A stretch of 20,368 nt of DNA, taken from the NCBI GenBank assembly GCA_031290815.1, contig JAISLO010000039.1, forward strand, positions 1 to 20,368, in the 5' to 3' direction. The stretch is from Synergistaceae bacterium (GTDB taxonomy: Bacteria; Synergistota; Synergistia; Synergistales; Synergistaceae). Position 1 is the stretch's first letter; each line of letters begins with the position of its first letter. The notes under the pieces are model-generated. The model did no database searches. It saw nothing but the letters and a program-made list of their open reading frames with translations, and was not told where the DNA came from. Shown piece after piece: positions 7,691 through 14,611 of the stretch. Position numbers and translations under genes: made by a program.

Positions 7691-9088
7691 ATGGCATTGA
7701 GCGCGGAACAAATCAGGCAATTCGTCAATGACGCCATACGCGAGGTCTCCGGGCAGACCGCAGGCACGACAGGGGAGTGGCTGTGCGGCGACGCGAACGA
7801 GGCGACCAGCAGCGCGAAAGCGTCACAGAAGCAGCTCTCGAAAATGTCTCTGGAACACAGGGGCCGCCTGATAGCGGCCATGAGGAACGCGGCGCTCGAA
7901 AACGCGGAATACCTGGCCGAGTTGGCACACAACGAGACCGGGTACGGCAACGTCAAGCACAAGACTTTGAAAAACAGGCTCGCCGCGGCCAAAACTCCCG
8001 GAATCGAAGACCTCCGCCCGGAGGCGTACAGCGGGGACGACGGATTGACGCTTGTGGAATGCGCTCCTTTCGGAGTGATAGGTTCCATAACGCCCTCCAC
8101 GAATCCGACCGCGACCGTCATAAACAACTCCATCAGCATGATAGCCGCCGGCAATTCGGTGGTGTACAACCCGCATCCGGGCGCGAAAAAGTCCTCCACG
8201 GAGGCCATGAGGATACTCAACGAAGCCATAGTCTCGGCCGGCGGTCCTCCAGCCCTTATCGCGACCGTGCGGCAGCCCACGCTGCAAACCGGGGCGGCAA
8301 TAATGGGGCACAGCGACATAAAACTCTTGTCGGTGACGGGCGGCGAAGCAGTGGTGGCAGTCGCCATGAAATCAGGGAAAAAAGTCATCGCAGCCGGGCC
8401 CGGAAACCCGCCGGTCATAGTCGACGACACTGCGATAATCACCCAGGCGGCGAGAGACATAGTGGACGGGGCCAGTTTCGACAACAACGTCCTGTGCGTG
8501 GCGGAAAAGGAAGTGTTCGCGTTTGACAGCATAGCCGGCGAGCTCATGAGCCAGATGCAGCACTGCGGGGCATACAAGGCGTCGGAGGCCGACACTGACA
8601 AAATAGTCGCGGCAGTGCTCGAACAGCGAGACGGCGGATACGCGGTCAACAGAAAATTCGTCGGCCGAGACGCCGCGTACATACTGCGGCAGAGCGGCGT
8701 TTCGTATGTAGGAACCCCGCGCCTCATCATCTCCGAGGTTGACAGATATCATCCGCTGGTGGTCACCGAGATGCTGATGCCGATCCTGCCCGTCACCAGG
8801 GTGAAAAACATCGACGAGGCGATCGCGGAGTCGCTGAGGGCTGAGCATAATTATCAGCACTCGGCTTACATACACTCCACAAACATCAAGCACATGTCGG
8901 CCGCTGCATCGGCCCTCAACACCACCATATTCGTGAAGAACGCGCCATCTTACAGCGGGCTTGGATTCGGCGGCGAGGGATTCACCACTCTCACCATAGC
9001 GACGCCCACCGGCGAGGGACTGACGAGCGCTAAGTCCTTCACCCGCTCCAGACGGTGCGTGTTGAAGGGTGATTTGAGGATTGTCTGA
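7691..9088 (+). CDS. pduP: CoA-acylating aldehyde dehydrogenase (PduP/EutE type), BMC core
   Basis: 465 aa, the usual length. It oxidises an aldehyde to acyl-CoA with NAD+. The catalytic cysteine is C269 in ASFDNNVLCVAEKEV, and the family motif AAGPGNPPVIVDD is at 234-246. The N-terminus (MALSAEQIRQFVNDAIREVS) is an amphipathic helix followed by a low-complexity linker, the classic PduP encapsulation peptide layout. AAGAGG lies before the ATG. Given DeoC in the same operon, acetaldehyde to acetyl-CoA is the expected reaction, with PduL taking the product onward. Annotation of the substrate as propionaldehyde would be unsupported here because no diol dehydratase is present. Confidence 0.95.
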   Translation: MALSAEQIRQFVNDAIREVSGQTAGTTGEWLCGDANEATSSAKASQKQLSKMSLEHRGRLIAAMRNAALENAEYLAELAHNETGYGNVKHKTLKNRLAAAKTPGIEDLRPEAYSGDDGLTLVECAPFGVIGSITPSTNPTATVINNSISMIAAGNSVVYNPHPGAKKSSTEAMRILNEAIVSAGGPPALIATVRQPTLQTGAAIMGHSDIKLLSVTGGEAVVAVAMKSGKKVIAAGPGNPPVIVDDTAIITQAARDIVDGASFDNNVLCVAEKEVFAFDSIAGELMSQMQHCGAYKASEADTDKIVAAVLEQRDGGYAVNRKFVGRDAAYILRQSGVSYVGTPRLIISEVDRYHPLVVTEMLMPILPVTRVKNIDEAIAESLRAEHNYQHSAYIHSTNIKHMSAAASALNTTIFVKNAPSYSGLGFGGEGFTTLTIATPTGEGLTSAKSFTRSRRCVLKGDLRIV

Positions 9089-9098
9089 GGCAGAGGGC

Positions 9099-10406
9099 AT
9101 GAGCGACATTGTCGAGAAGATCCGCGACGCCGGGGTAATAGGAGCGGGAGGCGCTGGATTCCCCACTCACGTGAAAATAGCGTCGGCCCGTCCCGAATAT
9201 GTAATAGCCAACGGGGCCGAATGCGAACCCCTGTTGCGAGTCGACCGGCAGGTCATGGAATTTCACGCGGATGACGTCGTCGAGGGATTGCGTCTCGTAA
9301 TGAACCACACAGGCGCGACCAGGGGCGTGATAGCCCTCAAGGAACACTACAAAAGCGCGATCGCGGCGCTGGAAGGCATCGCGGCGAAAAAGGGCGTGAC
9401 GCTTCACCTGATGAAGAGTTTTTATCCGGCCGGAGACGAGCAGCAGTTGGTTCACGACATAACGGGGCGCGTCGTCCCGACCGGAGGAATACCTCTGGAC
9501 ACCGGCGCGGTGGTCTTGAACGTAAGCACGCTGACTAACGTCGCGGCCGCCGCCGGAGACATTCCGGTGACCGAAAAGTACGTGACTGTGACCGGGGCCG
9601 TGAGGCGTCCCGCGACATTCAGGGCGCCGGTAGGGATCTCGATGAAGAGGCTGGTGGAGGAGGCAGGCGGCGTTGACGGCGATTGCGCTTTTATAATCGG
9701 CGGGCCATGCATGGGCCGCGTCGAGACTGACATAGACATTCCGGTCGGCAAGGCCACCGGAGGCATAATAGCAATCCCCGCCGTTCATCCTCTGAGGATC
9801 ATCAAAAACGACCGGATGAATTTGCAGCTCATAAAGGCGGCGTGCTGTCAGTGCTCCATATGTACGCAGATGTGCCCCCGAAATTCACTGGGCCTGAGGG
9901 TCGAGCCGCACAAGGCCATGAGAAGCCTCGCCCAGGGAATGGATCTGATGGATGGAGCGAACGGGGTTTTTTCCTGCTGCGAATGCGGAATATGCACATA
10001 TTACGCCTGCAATTTCGGGCTGAAGCCGTCTCTGGTGATGGGACGAACCAAGGCGGCGATGCAAAAGACCGGAATAAAGCCCGTCAAGGAAGTCTCGTCC
10101 CAGGAGGACAGGGCCATGGAATCGAAGCGCATACCCACGCGCCGCCTCATTCATAGGCTGGGTTTGAGCGAATACGATGTCGATGCCCCGCTGGATGAAC
10201 GCCCGGTCGAAACGGACGCCGTGAGAATACCTCTCAAAATGCACGCCGGAGCGCCGTCCATGCCTGTAGTGACCGCAGGACAGCCCGTCAGAAAGGGAGA
10301 GCTCATCGCCGACATACCCAAATCGTCCCTTGGCGCGAGGATTCACGCCAGCATCGGCGGCAGAGTGACGGACGTCACGGAAAAATACATAGAGATAAAG
10401 GTGTAG
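9099..10406 (+). CDS. pduS: PduS/RnfC-like flavo-iron-sulfur NADH oxidoreductase
   Basis: 435 aa from the ATG at 9099, chosen because GAGG lies 8 bases upstream; a TTG at 9081 in frame would overlap the previous gene. The RnfC-like N-terminus GAGGAGFPTHVK (15-26) binds flavin/NADH. Two [4Fe-4S] motifs follow: C249xxC252xxC255xxxC259P and C293xxC296xxC299x4C304. The C-terminus (RKGELIADIPKSSLGARIHA) is the lipoyl-like RnfC end. Salmonella PduS is a cobalamin reductase, but no B12 enzyme is visible here, so electron transfer from NADH is the better role. The adjacent PduT-type shell protein, 3 bases downstream, fits the known PduS-PduT partnership. Confidence 0.93.
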   Translation: MSDIVEKIRDAGVIGAGGAGFPTHVKIASARPEYVIANGAECEPLLRVDRQVMEFHADDVVEGLRLVMNHTGATRGVIALKEHYKSAIAALEGIAAKKGVTLHLMKSFYPAGDEQQLVHDITGRVVPTGGIPLDTGAVVLNVSTLTNVAAAAGDIPVTEKYVTVTGAVRRPATFRAPVGISMKRLVEEAGGVDGDCAFIIGGPCMGRVETDIDIPVGKATGGIIAIPAVHPLRIIKNDRMNLQLIKAACCQCSICTQMCPRNSLGLRVEPHKAMRSLAQGMDLMDGANGVFSCCECGICTYYACNFGLKPSLVMGRTKAAMQKTGIKPVKEVSSQEDRAMESKRIPTRRLIHRLGLSEYDVDAPLDERPVETDAVRIPLKMHAGAPSMPVVTAGQPVRKGELIADIPKSSLGARIHASIGGRVTDVTEKYIEIKV

Positions 10407-10409
10407 CGA

Positions 10410-10958
10410 ATGAGACAGTCACTCGGAATGATAGAAGTGGTCAGTGTTCCGGTCGGGATAGAAGCGGCCGACGCCATGCTCAAAGCGTCGGACGTATGCC
10501 TTGTCACCGCCCAGGCCGTGTGCGCCGGAAAATACGCCGTGGCGGTCACCGGTGACGTGGCCTCGGTGGAATCATCCGTAGCGGCCGGCAGGGCCGCCGC
10601 CGGGATGAAGCTGATAGACTCTCTTGTGGTGCCGAACATAGATGAGCAGGTTCCGCTCGCCATTAACATGTGTTCCGACCCAGGGGAAATCCACGCGCTG
10701 GGAATCATGGAGACATTTTCGCTCTGCGCGGCGGTTCTTGCGGCTGACGCGGCGGTGAAGGCGGCGGACGTGCGCCTGATAGAGGTCAGGCTGGGCAGAG
10801 GCTTGGGCGGCAAGTCCTTCATCACGCTCACAGGAGACGTGGCGGCCGTCGAGGCGGCTGTGAGGGCGGCCGGCGAGCCGGAGGACATAAAGGGATTGAT
10901 TGCGGACCGAACGGTGATCCCATCTCCGCACCCCGATATAGTGAAATCTGTGTTTTGA
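10410..10958 (+). CDS. pduT: BMC-T trimeric shell protein, PduT type
   Basis: 182 aa with two tandem BMC domains (LGMIEVVSVPVGIEAADAML near the start, ALGIMETFSLCAAVLAADA in the second half), forming pseudo-hexameric trimers. C38 in the segment AVCAGKYAV falls at the same position as Cys38 of Salmonella PduT, which binds a [4Fe-4S] cluster at the trimer centre. That supports an electron-conducting tile rather than a simple gated pore. The second domain carries the conserved LGGKSFITLTGDVAAVEAA. It is 3 bases after pduS, its expected partner. Confidence 0.94.
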   Translation: MRQSLGMIEVVSVPVGIEAADAMLKASDVCLVTAQAVCAGKYAVAVTGDVASVESSVAAGRAAAGMKLIDSLVVPNIDEQVPLAINMCSDPGEIHALGIMETFSLCAAVLAADAAVKAADVRLIEVRLGRGLGGKSFITLTGDVAAVEAAVRAAGEPEDIKGLIADRTVIPSPHPDIVKSVF

Positions 10959-11005
10959 GAGAGCGAGGCTCTGACAGTAAATTGCCGATAAGAGGAGGAC
11001 GTGAA

Positions 11006-11311
11006 ATGTCTAAAGAGGCTCTTGGCATGATTGAGACCAGGGGATTGATCGGCGCCATAGAGGCGGCCGACGCGATGGTGAAGGCCGCTAACGTGGTGCT
11101 GGCAGGGAAACAGCAGATAGGGAGCGGCCTTGTGACAGTAATGGTGCGCGGGGACGTCGGAGCTGTCAAGGCGGCTGTGGACGCGGGCGCGGCGGCGGCC
11201 AAGAGGGTCGGCGAGCTCTACGGCGTGCACGTGATACCCAGCCCGCACAGTGACGTCGAGGGCATTCTGCCGGTAAAAACGGCGGCCGCTTCGGGAAAGA
11301 CGGCAAAGTAA
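11006..11311 (+). CDS. pduA: BMC-H hexameric shell protein, PduA/PduJ type (copy 1)
   Basis: 101 aa from the ATG at 11006, fixed by a strong AGGAGG 7 bases upstream; the frame stays open back to 10955 but that extension is not shell-like. A single BMC domain runs from ALGMIETRGLIGAIEAADAM. The pore loop is QQIGSGL, as in PduA, so the central pore should be small and polar. It differs from the second BMC-H copy at only four positions over residues 5-89 but has an extra 10- to 12-residue tail (TAAASGKTAK). This is a main facet protein of the shell. Confidence 0.96.
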   Translation: MSKEALGMIETRGLIGAIEAADAMVKAANVVLAGKQQIGSGLVTVMVRGDVGAVKAAVDAGAAAAKRVGELYGVHVIPSPHSDVEGILPVKTAAASGKTAK

Positions 11312-11892
11312 AAACGTGTACGCGGGAGAAGTCGTCGGCTGTGTGGTGGCCACGGTCAAGGAGCCGAATCTGGACGGCATACCTCTTCTGGTGGTGCGGC
11401 TGATAGAAAACGGAAAGAAGAAGGGCATGGTCGTCGCCGCAGACTCGACCAGACAGGCGGGGAGGGGAGATTTCGTATACATGATAGGTTCCAAGGAGGC
11501 CGCGCGCATGTTCAGGAAAAATCTGACGCCCGTGGACGCAGCGATAGTCGGTTTCATAGACGAGTACAGGGAAGAATTGCAGTAAAGAATACTCCATAAT
11601 AAAATCTGAGAAAGGCGGAAGAAAAATGGAAAAACTGGCTTTGGGAATGGTAGAGACGAGAGGCTTGATAGGAGCAATCGAGGCGGCGGACGCGATGGTA
11701 AAGGCTGCCAACGTCGGTTTGATAGGCAAGGAGCAGATAGGCAGCGGGCTGGTGACGGTAATGGTGCGCGGCGATGTGGGAGCCGTCAAGGCCGCAGTGG
11801 ACGCTGGCGCGGCGGCGGCCAAGAGAGTCGGCGAACTCTACGGCGTGCACGTGATCCCCAGCCCGCACAGCGACGTCGAGGGTATCCTGCCC
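11018..11892 (+). repeat. Direct repeat: BMC-H coding units 11018-11272 and 11638-11892
   Basis: Two 255-base segments, 85 codons each, align without gaps and encode proteins differing at four residues, with scattered synonymous changes. They are the bodies of the two BMC-H genes. This is gene duplication within the shell cluster, not a mobile element; no target duplications or transposase are present. Confidence 0.85.
11316..11585 (+). CDS. eutN: BMC-P vertex protein, EutN/CcmL family (copy 2)
   Basis: 89 aa from GTG at 11316, 4 bases after the BMC-H stop, so probably translated by coupling; no clear ribosome site is seen. The EutN pattern is clear: MYAGEVVGCVVATVKEPNLD, PLLVVRLI, VAADSTRQAGRGDFVYMIGS, and the ending AAIVGFIDEY. 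It is quite diverged from the copies at 7352 and 11916, unlike the neighbouring BMC-H pair. Three different pentamer proteins could occupy different vertices or form mixed vertices. Confidence 0.92.
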   Translation: MYAGEVVGCVVATVKEPNLDGIPLLVVRLIENGKKKGMVVAADSTRQAGRGDFVYMIGSKEAARMFRKNLTPVDAAIVGFIDEYREELQ

Positions 11893-11904
11893 GGCAAAAA
11901 ATAG
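11626..11904 (+). CDS. pduA: BMC-H hexameric shell protein, PduA/PduJ type (copy 2)
   Basis: 92 aa, the standard BMC-H length, starting at the ATG at 11626 with a purine-rich AAAGGCGGA upstream. The pore loop is again EQIGSGL. Residues 37-89 are identical to BMC-H copy 1 although the codons differ at many third positions. The four substitutions in the shared stretch are I9V, V31G, A33I and Q36E, three of them just before the pore loop. It lacks the copy 1 tail. It probably co-assembles with copy 1 in the facets. Confidence 0.96.
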   Translation: MEKLALGMVETRGLIGAIEAADAMVKAANVGLIGKEQIGSGLVTVMVRGDVGAVKAAVDAGAAAAKRVGELYGVHVIPSPHSDVEGILPGKK

Positions 11905-11915
11905 AAGGGACAGAC

Positions 11916-12215
11916 GTGAGAATAGCCCTTGTCGTGGGAAACGTCGTCTCCACGATAAAAGACAAGTCGTATTACGGCTATAAACTGATGATAATAGAGT
12001 ATCTCGACGAGGACGGCCGGCCTTCGGGAGCTCGTCAGATCGCGTTTGACGCCGGACAGTCCGGCGTGGGAGACGTGGTTCTGGTGAATGTGGACGGAGG
12101 AGCCGCGAACATGATAATGGGCAAAGATGTCATAGCGGATCTTACAATTTGCGGCATATTGGACAGCTATACCTACGAGGGTGAGACCAGGTCGTTCTCC
12201 GGAGGCGGTAGATAA
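11916..12215 (+). CDS. eutN: BMC-P vertex protein, EutN/CcmL family (copy 3)
   Basis: 99 aa from GTG at 11916 with GAAGGGA about 8 bases upstream. EutN features are MRIALVVGNVVSTIKD, YGYKLMIIEYLDEDG, FDAGQSGVGDVVLVNVDGGAA and ICGILDSY. The C-terminus (YEGETRSFSGGGR) is a short glycine-rich tail. It ends 2 bases before the first DeoC gene, so shell and aldolase translation are likely coupled. It is a vertex protein like the copies at 7352 and 11316. Confidence 0.92.
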   Translation: MRIALVVGNVVSTIKDKSYYGYKLMIIEYLDEDGRPSGARQIAFDAGQSGVGDVVLVNVDGGAANMIMGKDVIADLTICGILDSYTYEGETRSFSGGGR

Positions 12216-12217
12216 AA

Positions 12218-12970
12218 ATGGACGTTGAAAAGATAGTGAGCGAGGTCATAAAAGAACTGCAATCCCGTCCCGCGCCGAGCGACTCCGGCGATCCCTTCGG
12301 CGTGAGACCGTGGGAGGTTCCATCGAGACTGGAACACTCCCTGCTGAATCCGGACACGAGCATGGACAAAATCCTGAAGGAGTGCGCCAACGCGCGAAGG
12401 TACTGCGTCGCGGCCGTCTGCGTCGCTCCGTATTACGTCTCCGCGGCAGCCGACGCTCTGCGGGGAAGCGGCGTGAAGGTATGCGCCGCGGTAGGATTCC
12501 CTCACGGATGCATGTCTGCGGCAGCGAAGCTCGCTGAGGTGAAGGACTGCATCAAGAACGGGGCCGACGAGATAGACGCGGCGGTCAATATACTGGCCGT
12601 AAAATCCGGCCGCATGGCCGACGCCAGGGAAGACTTCGAGCAGATAACAGGGGCGGCGCGCGGCAAAGCGGCGGTCAAGGCCGTGTTCGAGCACAGCGTA
12701 TACTCGGACTCGGAAAAAATCGCCGTGCTCGAGATGGTCAGCGCCTGTGGAGCTGATTACGTGAAGATACAAAACGTTCTCAGCGGCAAAGGCGCCGAAG
12801 CGGAGGACATTCGCTACGTGAGGGGCGTTCTGAGGCGCAACGTCAAAATCAAAATCGATGGCGGAGTGAAGACTCTGGCCAAAGCGTTGGAACTGATGAA
12901 TGCCGGGGCCGACCGCATCGGCGGGACAGCCACCGTTGCGGTGGCGAAGGAAGCGGAAGGGAAACTCTGA
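12218..12970 (+). CDS. deoC: DeoC-family aldolase, divergent, with encapsulation peptide
   Basis: 250 aa. The (beta/alpha)8 DeoC fold is recognisable, with D120 (ADEID), a Schiff-base lysine K183 (DYVKIQ) and the second lysine K212 (KIDGGVKT) kept. Several signature positions differ from standard deoxyribose-phosphate aldolase: VKTSTGF is VKIQNVL, the GTSSG phosphate loop is GGTAT, DHTLLKP is EHSLLNP and GFPLG is GFPHG. It may therefore act on a different sugar phosphate or serve another role. Residues 1-17 (MDVEKIVSEVIKELQSR) plus a Pro/Ser/Gly linker to about 30 form a clear encapsulation peptide. GGAGG lies 12 bases before the ATG. Confidence 0.88.
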   Translation: MDVEKIVSEVIKELQSRPAPSDSGDPFGVRPWEVPSRLEHSLLNPDTSMDKILKECANARRYCVAAVCVAPYYVSAAADALRGSGVKVCAAVGFPHGCMSAAAKLAEVKDCIKNGADEIDAAVNILAVKSGRMADAREDFEQITGAARGKAAVKAVFEHSVYSDSEKIAVLEMVSACGADYVKIQNVLSGKGAEAEDIRYVRGVLRRNVKIKIDGGVKTLAKALELMNAGADRIGGTATVAVAKEAEGKL

Positions 12971-12992
12971 CAATATAAATTGGAGGAAGACG

Positions 12993-13835
12993 ATGAGCGC
13001 TAAGGACATAGACATAAACGAAATAATAAAGTTGGTGACGGCTGAGGTGTGCGCGAATTTCAACGCCGCCGGGACGGAAACCGCCGATGGATTCACTCCG
13101 TCGTCGCTGGCCCGGTATATAGACCACACACTGTTGAAACCGGAAGCGAGCCTCGACGAGATAAAGAAAATATGCGACGAGGCGAAACGGCATCATTTCG
13201 CGAGCGTCTGCGTCAACAGCTGCTATATAAAGTTCGTCGCCGATTCGCTGGAAGGAAGCGGTGTCGCTCCGTGCTGCGTGGTCGGTTTTCCCCTGGGGGC
13301 GATGATACCCGAGGCAAAGGCGGGCGAGGCCCTTTGCGCCGTGAACAGCGGGGCCAGGGAAATAGACATGGTGATAAATGTAGGAGCGGCGAAATCCGGC
13401 GACTGGAAGCTGGTCTGCAAGGACATAGAGGGCGTGGTGAACGCTGTGCGCGGGCGGGCCATAGTCAAGGTGATCATAGAAACCTGTCTTCTCTCGGACG
13501 AGGAAAAAGTGAAAGCATGCGCCGTGAGCAAACTCGCCGGAGCCCATTTCGTAAAAACGTCCACGGGCTTCTCCAAGGGCGGGGCCACAGTTGACGACGT
13601 AAAACTCATGCGAGAGGCGATAGGCCCCGAGATGGGATTGAAGGCGTCGGGCGGTGTGAGGACATACGAAGACGCGGTAAACATGATAAAAGCAGGGGCC
13701 ACCAGACTTGGGACGAGCTCAGGGGTCAAGCTTGTCTCCGGCGGCGGCGCAGCCGAGCACAAGTGCGTGGACTGCGGCGCGTGCAAAGTAGTATGCCCGA
13801 GTGGGCGAGCCGTAGTGCTAAAAGGGCTCTGCTGA
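12993..13835 (+). CDS. deoC: Deoxyribose-5-phosphate aldolase (DeoC) with encapsulation peptide and C-terminal Fe-S-type motif
   Basis: 280 aa from the ATG at 12993, with GGAGG 6 bases upstream. DeoC cleaves 2-deoxyribose-5-phosphate to acetaldehyde and glyceraldehyde-3-phosphate. Active-site residues are D125 (REIDMV), Schiff-base K188 (FVKTSTGFS) and K218 (KASGGVRT), with the phosphate loop GTSSG at 240-244. The N-terminus (about 5-23, DIDINEIIKLVTAEVCANF) is an encapsulation-type helix before the catalytic domain, which starts near residue 39. The C-terminus is unusual: after a GGG linker it ends C258-VD-C261-GA-C264-KVV-C268-P and a final C280. This matches the ferredoxin [4Fe-4S] signature CxxCxxCxxxCP. 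Ordinary DeoC proteins lack this. A zinc site is possible instead. Confidence 0.93.
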   Translation: MSAKDIDINEIIKLVTAEVCANFNAAGTETADGFTPSSLARYIDHTLLKPEASLDEIKKICDEAKRHHFASVCVNSCYIKFVADSLEGSGVAPCCVVGFPLGAMIPEAKAGEALCAVNSGAREIDMVINVGAAKSGDWKLVCKDIEGVVNAVRGRAIVKVIIETCLLSDEEKVKACAVSKLAGAHFVKTSTGFSKGGATVDDVKLMREAIGPEMGLKASGGVRTYEDAVNMIKAGATRLGTSSGVKLVSGGGAAEHKCVDCGACKVVCPSGRAVVLKGLC

Positions 13836-13858
13836 GTGTCTGAGGCGGTTTTCGTCCG

Positions 13859-14611
13859 ATGATGAGAAGGCCGATAATAGCCGGCAACTGGAAGCTGAAC
13901 AAAACCCCGTCGCAGACAGCCGCTTTCATAAGGGAGACAGCGCCTCTCGTCAGCGGAGCGCGTTGCGAGATCGTGGTGTGCCCGACGGCGGCCTGCCTGT
14001 TCGCGGCGCGTGAGGCGACCAGGGGCTCTAACATAGCGCTGGGCGCTCAAAACATGTTTTACGAGGACGCTGGCGCCTTCACCGGCGAAATATCCCCCGA
14101 CTCCCTGCTGGAGTTGGGGGTCTCATACGTCATCGTCGGACACTCTGAGAGGCGCGCGCTCTTCGGTGAAAGCGACGAAATAGTGAACAAAAAGACGCTG
14201 AAGGCCATAGAAAAGCGCCTGAAACCGATCGTGTGCGTTGGAGAGTCAGCCCTCCAGAGACAGCTTGGCGTCACTGAAGAAACAGTCCGAATCCAGACGA
14301 AACTCGCTCTGGCCGGCCTGCCAGCCAGAGATGCCGAGGACGTCGCAATAGCTTACGAGCCGATCTGGGCAATAGGCACCGGAGTGAACGCGACAAGCGC
14401 GGAAGCCAACTCGACGATTCGATGCATAAGGGCTGTGCTTGGAGAAATATACACAGCCGAACTGGCCACAAAAATCAGGATTCTGTACGGAGGCAGCATG
14501 AACGCCGGAAACGCGCGCGATCTGCTCTCGGCCAGCGACATAGACGGAGGGCTGATCGGAGGCGCGAGCCTCAACAGCTCTGACTTCGCCAAAATAGCGC
14601 TGTCCGTATGA
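13859..14611 (+). CDS. tpiA: Triose-phosphate isomerase
   Basis: 250 aa, full length. It interconverts glyceraldehyde-3-phosphate and dihydroxyacetone phosphate. Conserved features are N10 and K12 in AGNWKLNK, H95 in VGHSERR, catalytic E167 in YEPIWAIGTG, and the phosphate-binding YGGSMN and GGLIGGASL motifs. The normal NWKMN reads NWKLN, a mild change. Two adjacent ATGs (13859, 13862) are possible starts; GAGG lies 14 or more bases upstream. There is no encapsulation helix, so it should be cytosolic. Standing 23 bases after DeoC, it fits removal of the triose product of that aldolase. Confidence 0.96.
   Translation: MMRRPIIAGNWKLNKTPSQTAAFIRETAPLVSGARCEIVVCPTAACLFAAREATRGSNIALGAQNMFYEDAGAFTGEISPDSLLELGVSYVIVGHSERRALFGESDEIVNKKTLKAIEKRLKPIVCVGESALQRQLGVTEETVRIQTKLALAGLPARDAEDVAIAYEPIWAIGTGVNATSAEANSTIRCIRAVLGEIYTAELATKIRILYGGSMNAGNARDLLSASDIDGGLIGGASLNSSDFAKIALSV

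Noticed and set aside
7579..8730. 383-codon open frame on the - strand
   Set aside because: Antisense shadow of the aldehyde dehydrogenase, whose catalytic and targeting motifs are intact on the + strand.
9099..10406. PduS as a cobalamin reductase
   Set aside because: No B12-dependent enzyme, adenosyltransferase or reactivase is visible, so a general electron-transfer role fits better.
10343..11677. Long open frame of 444 codons on the - strand
   Set aside because: It lies opposite the BMC-T, BMC-H and BMC-P genes, has low-complexity Ser/Ala/Thr composition typical of antisense GC-rich DNA, and shows no motif.
11018..11892. Long direct repeat as a mobile element or recombination cassette
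   Set aside because: The repeat units are exactly the bodies of two BMC-H genes, with no transposase, terminal inverted repeats or target duplications.
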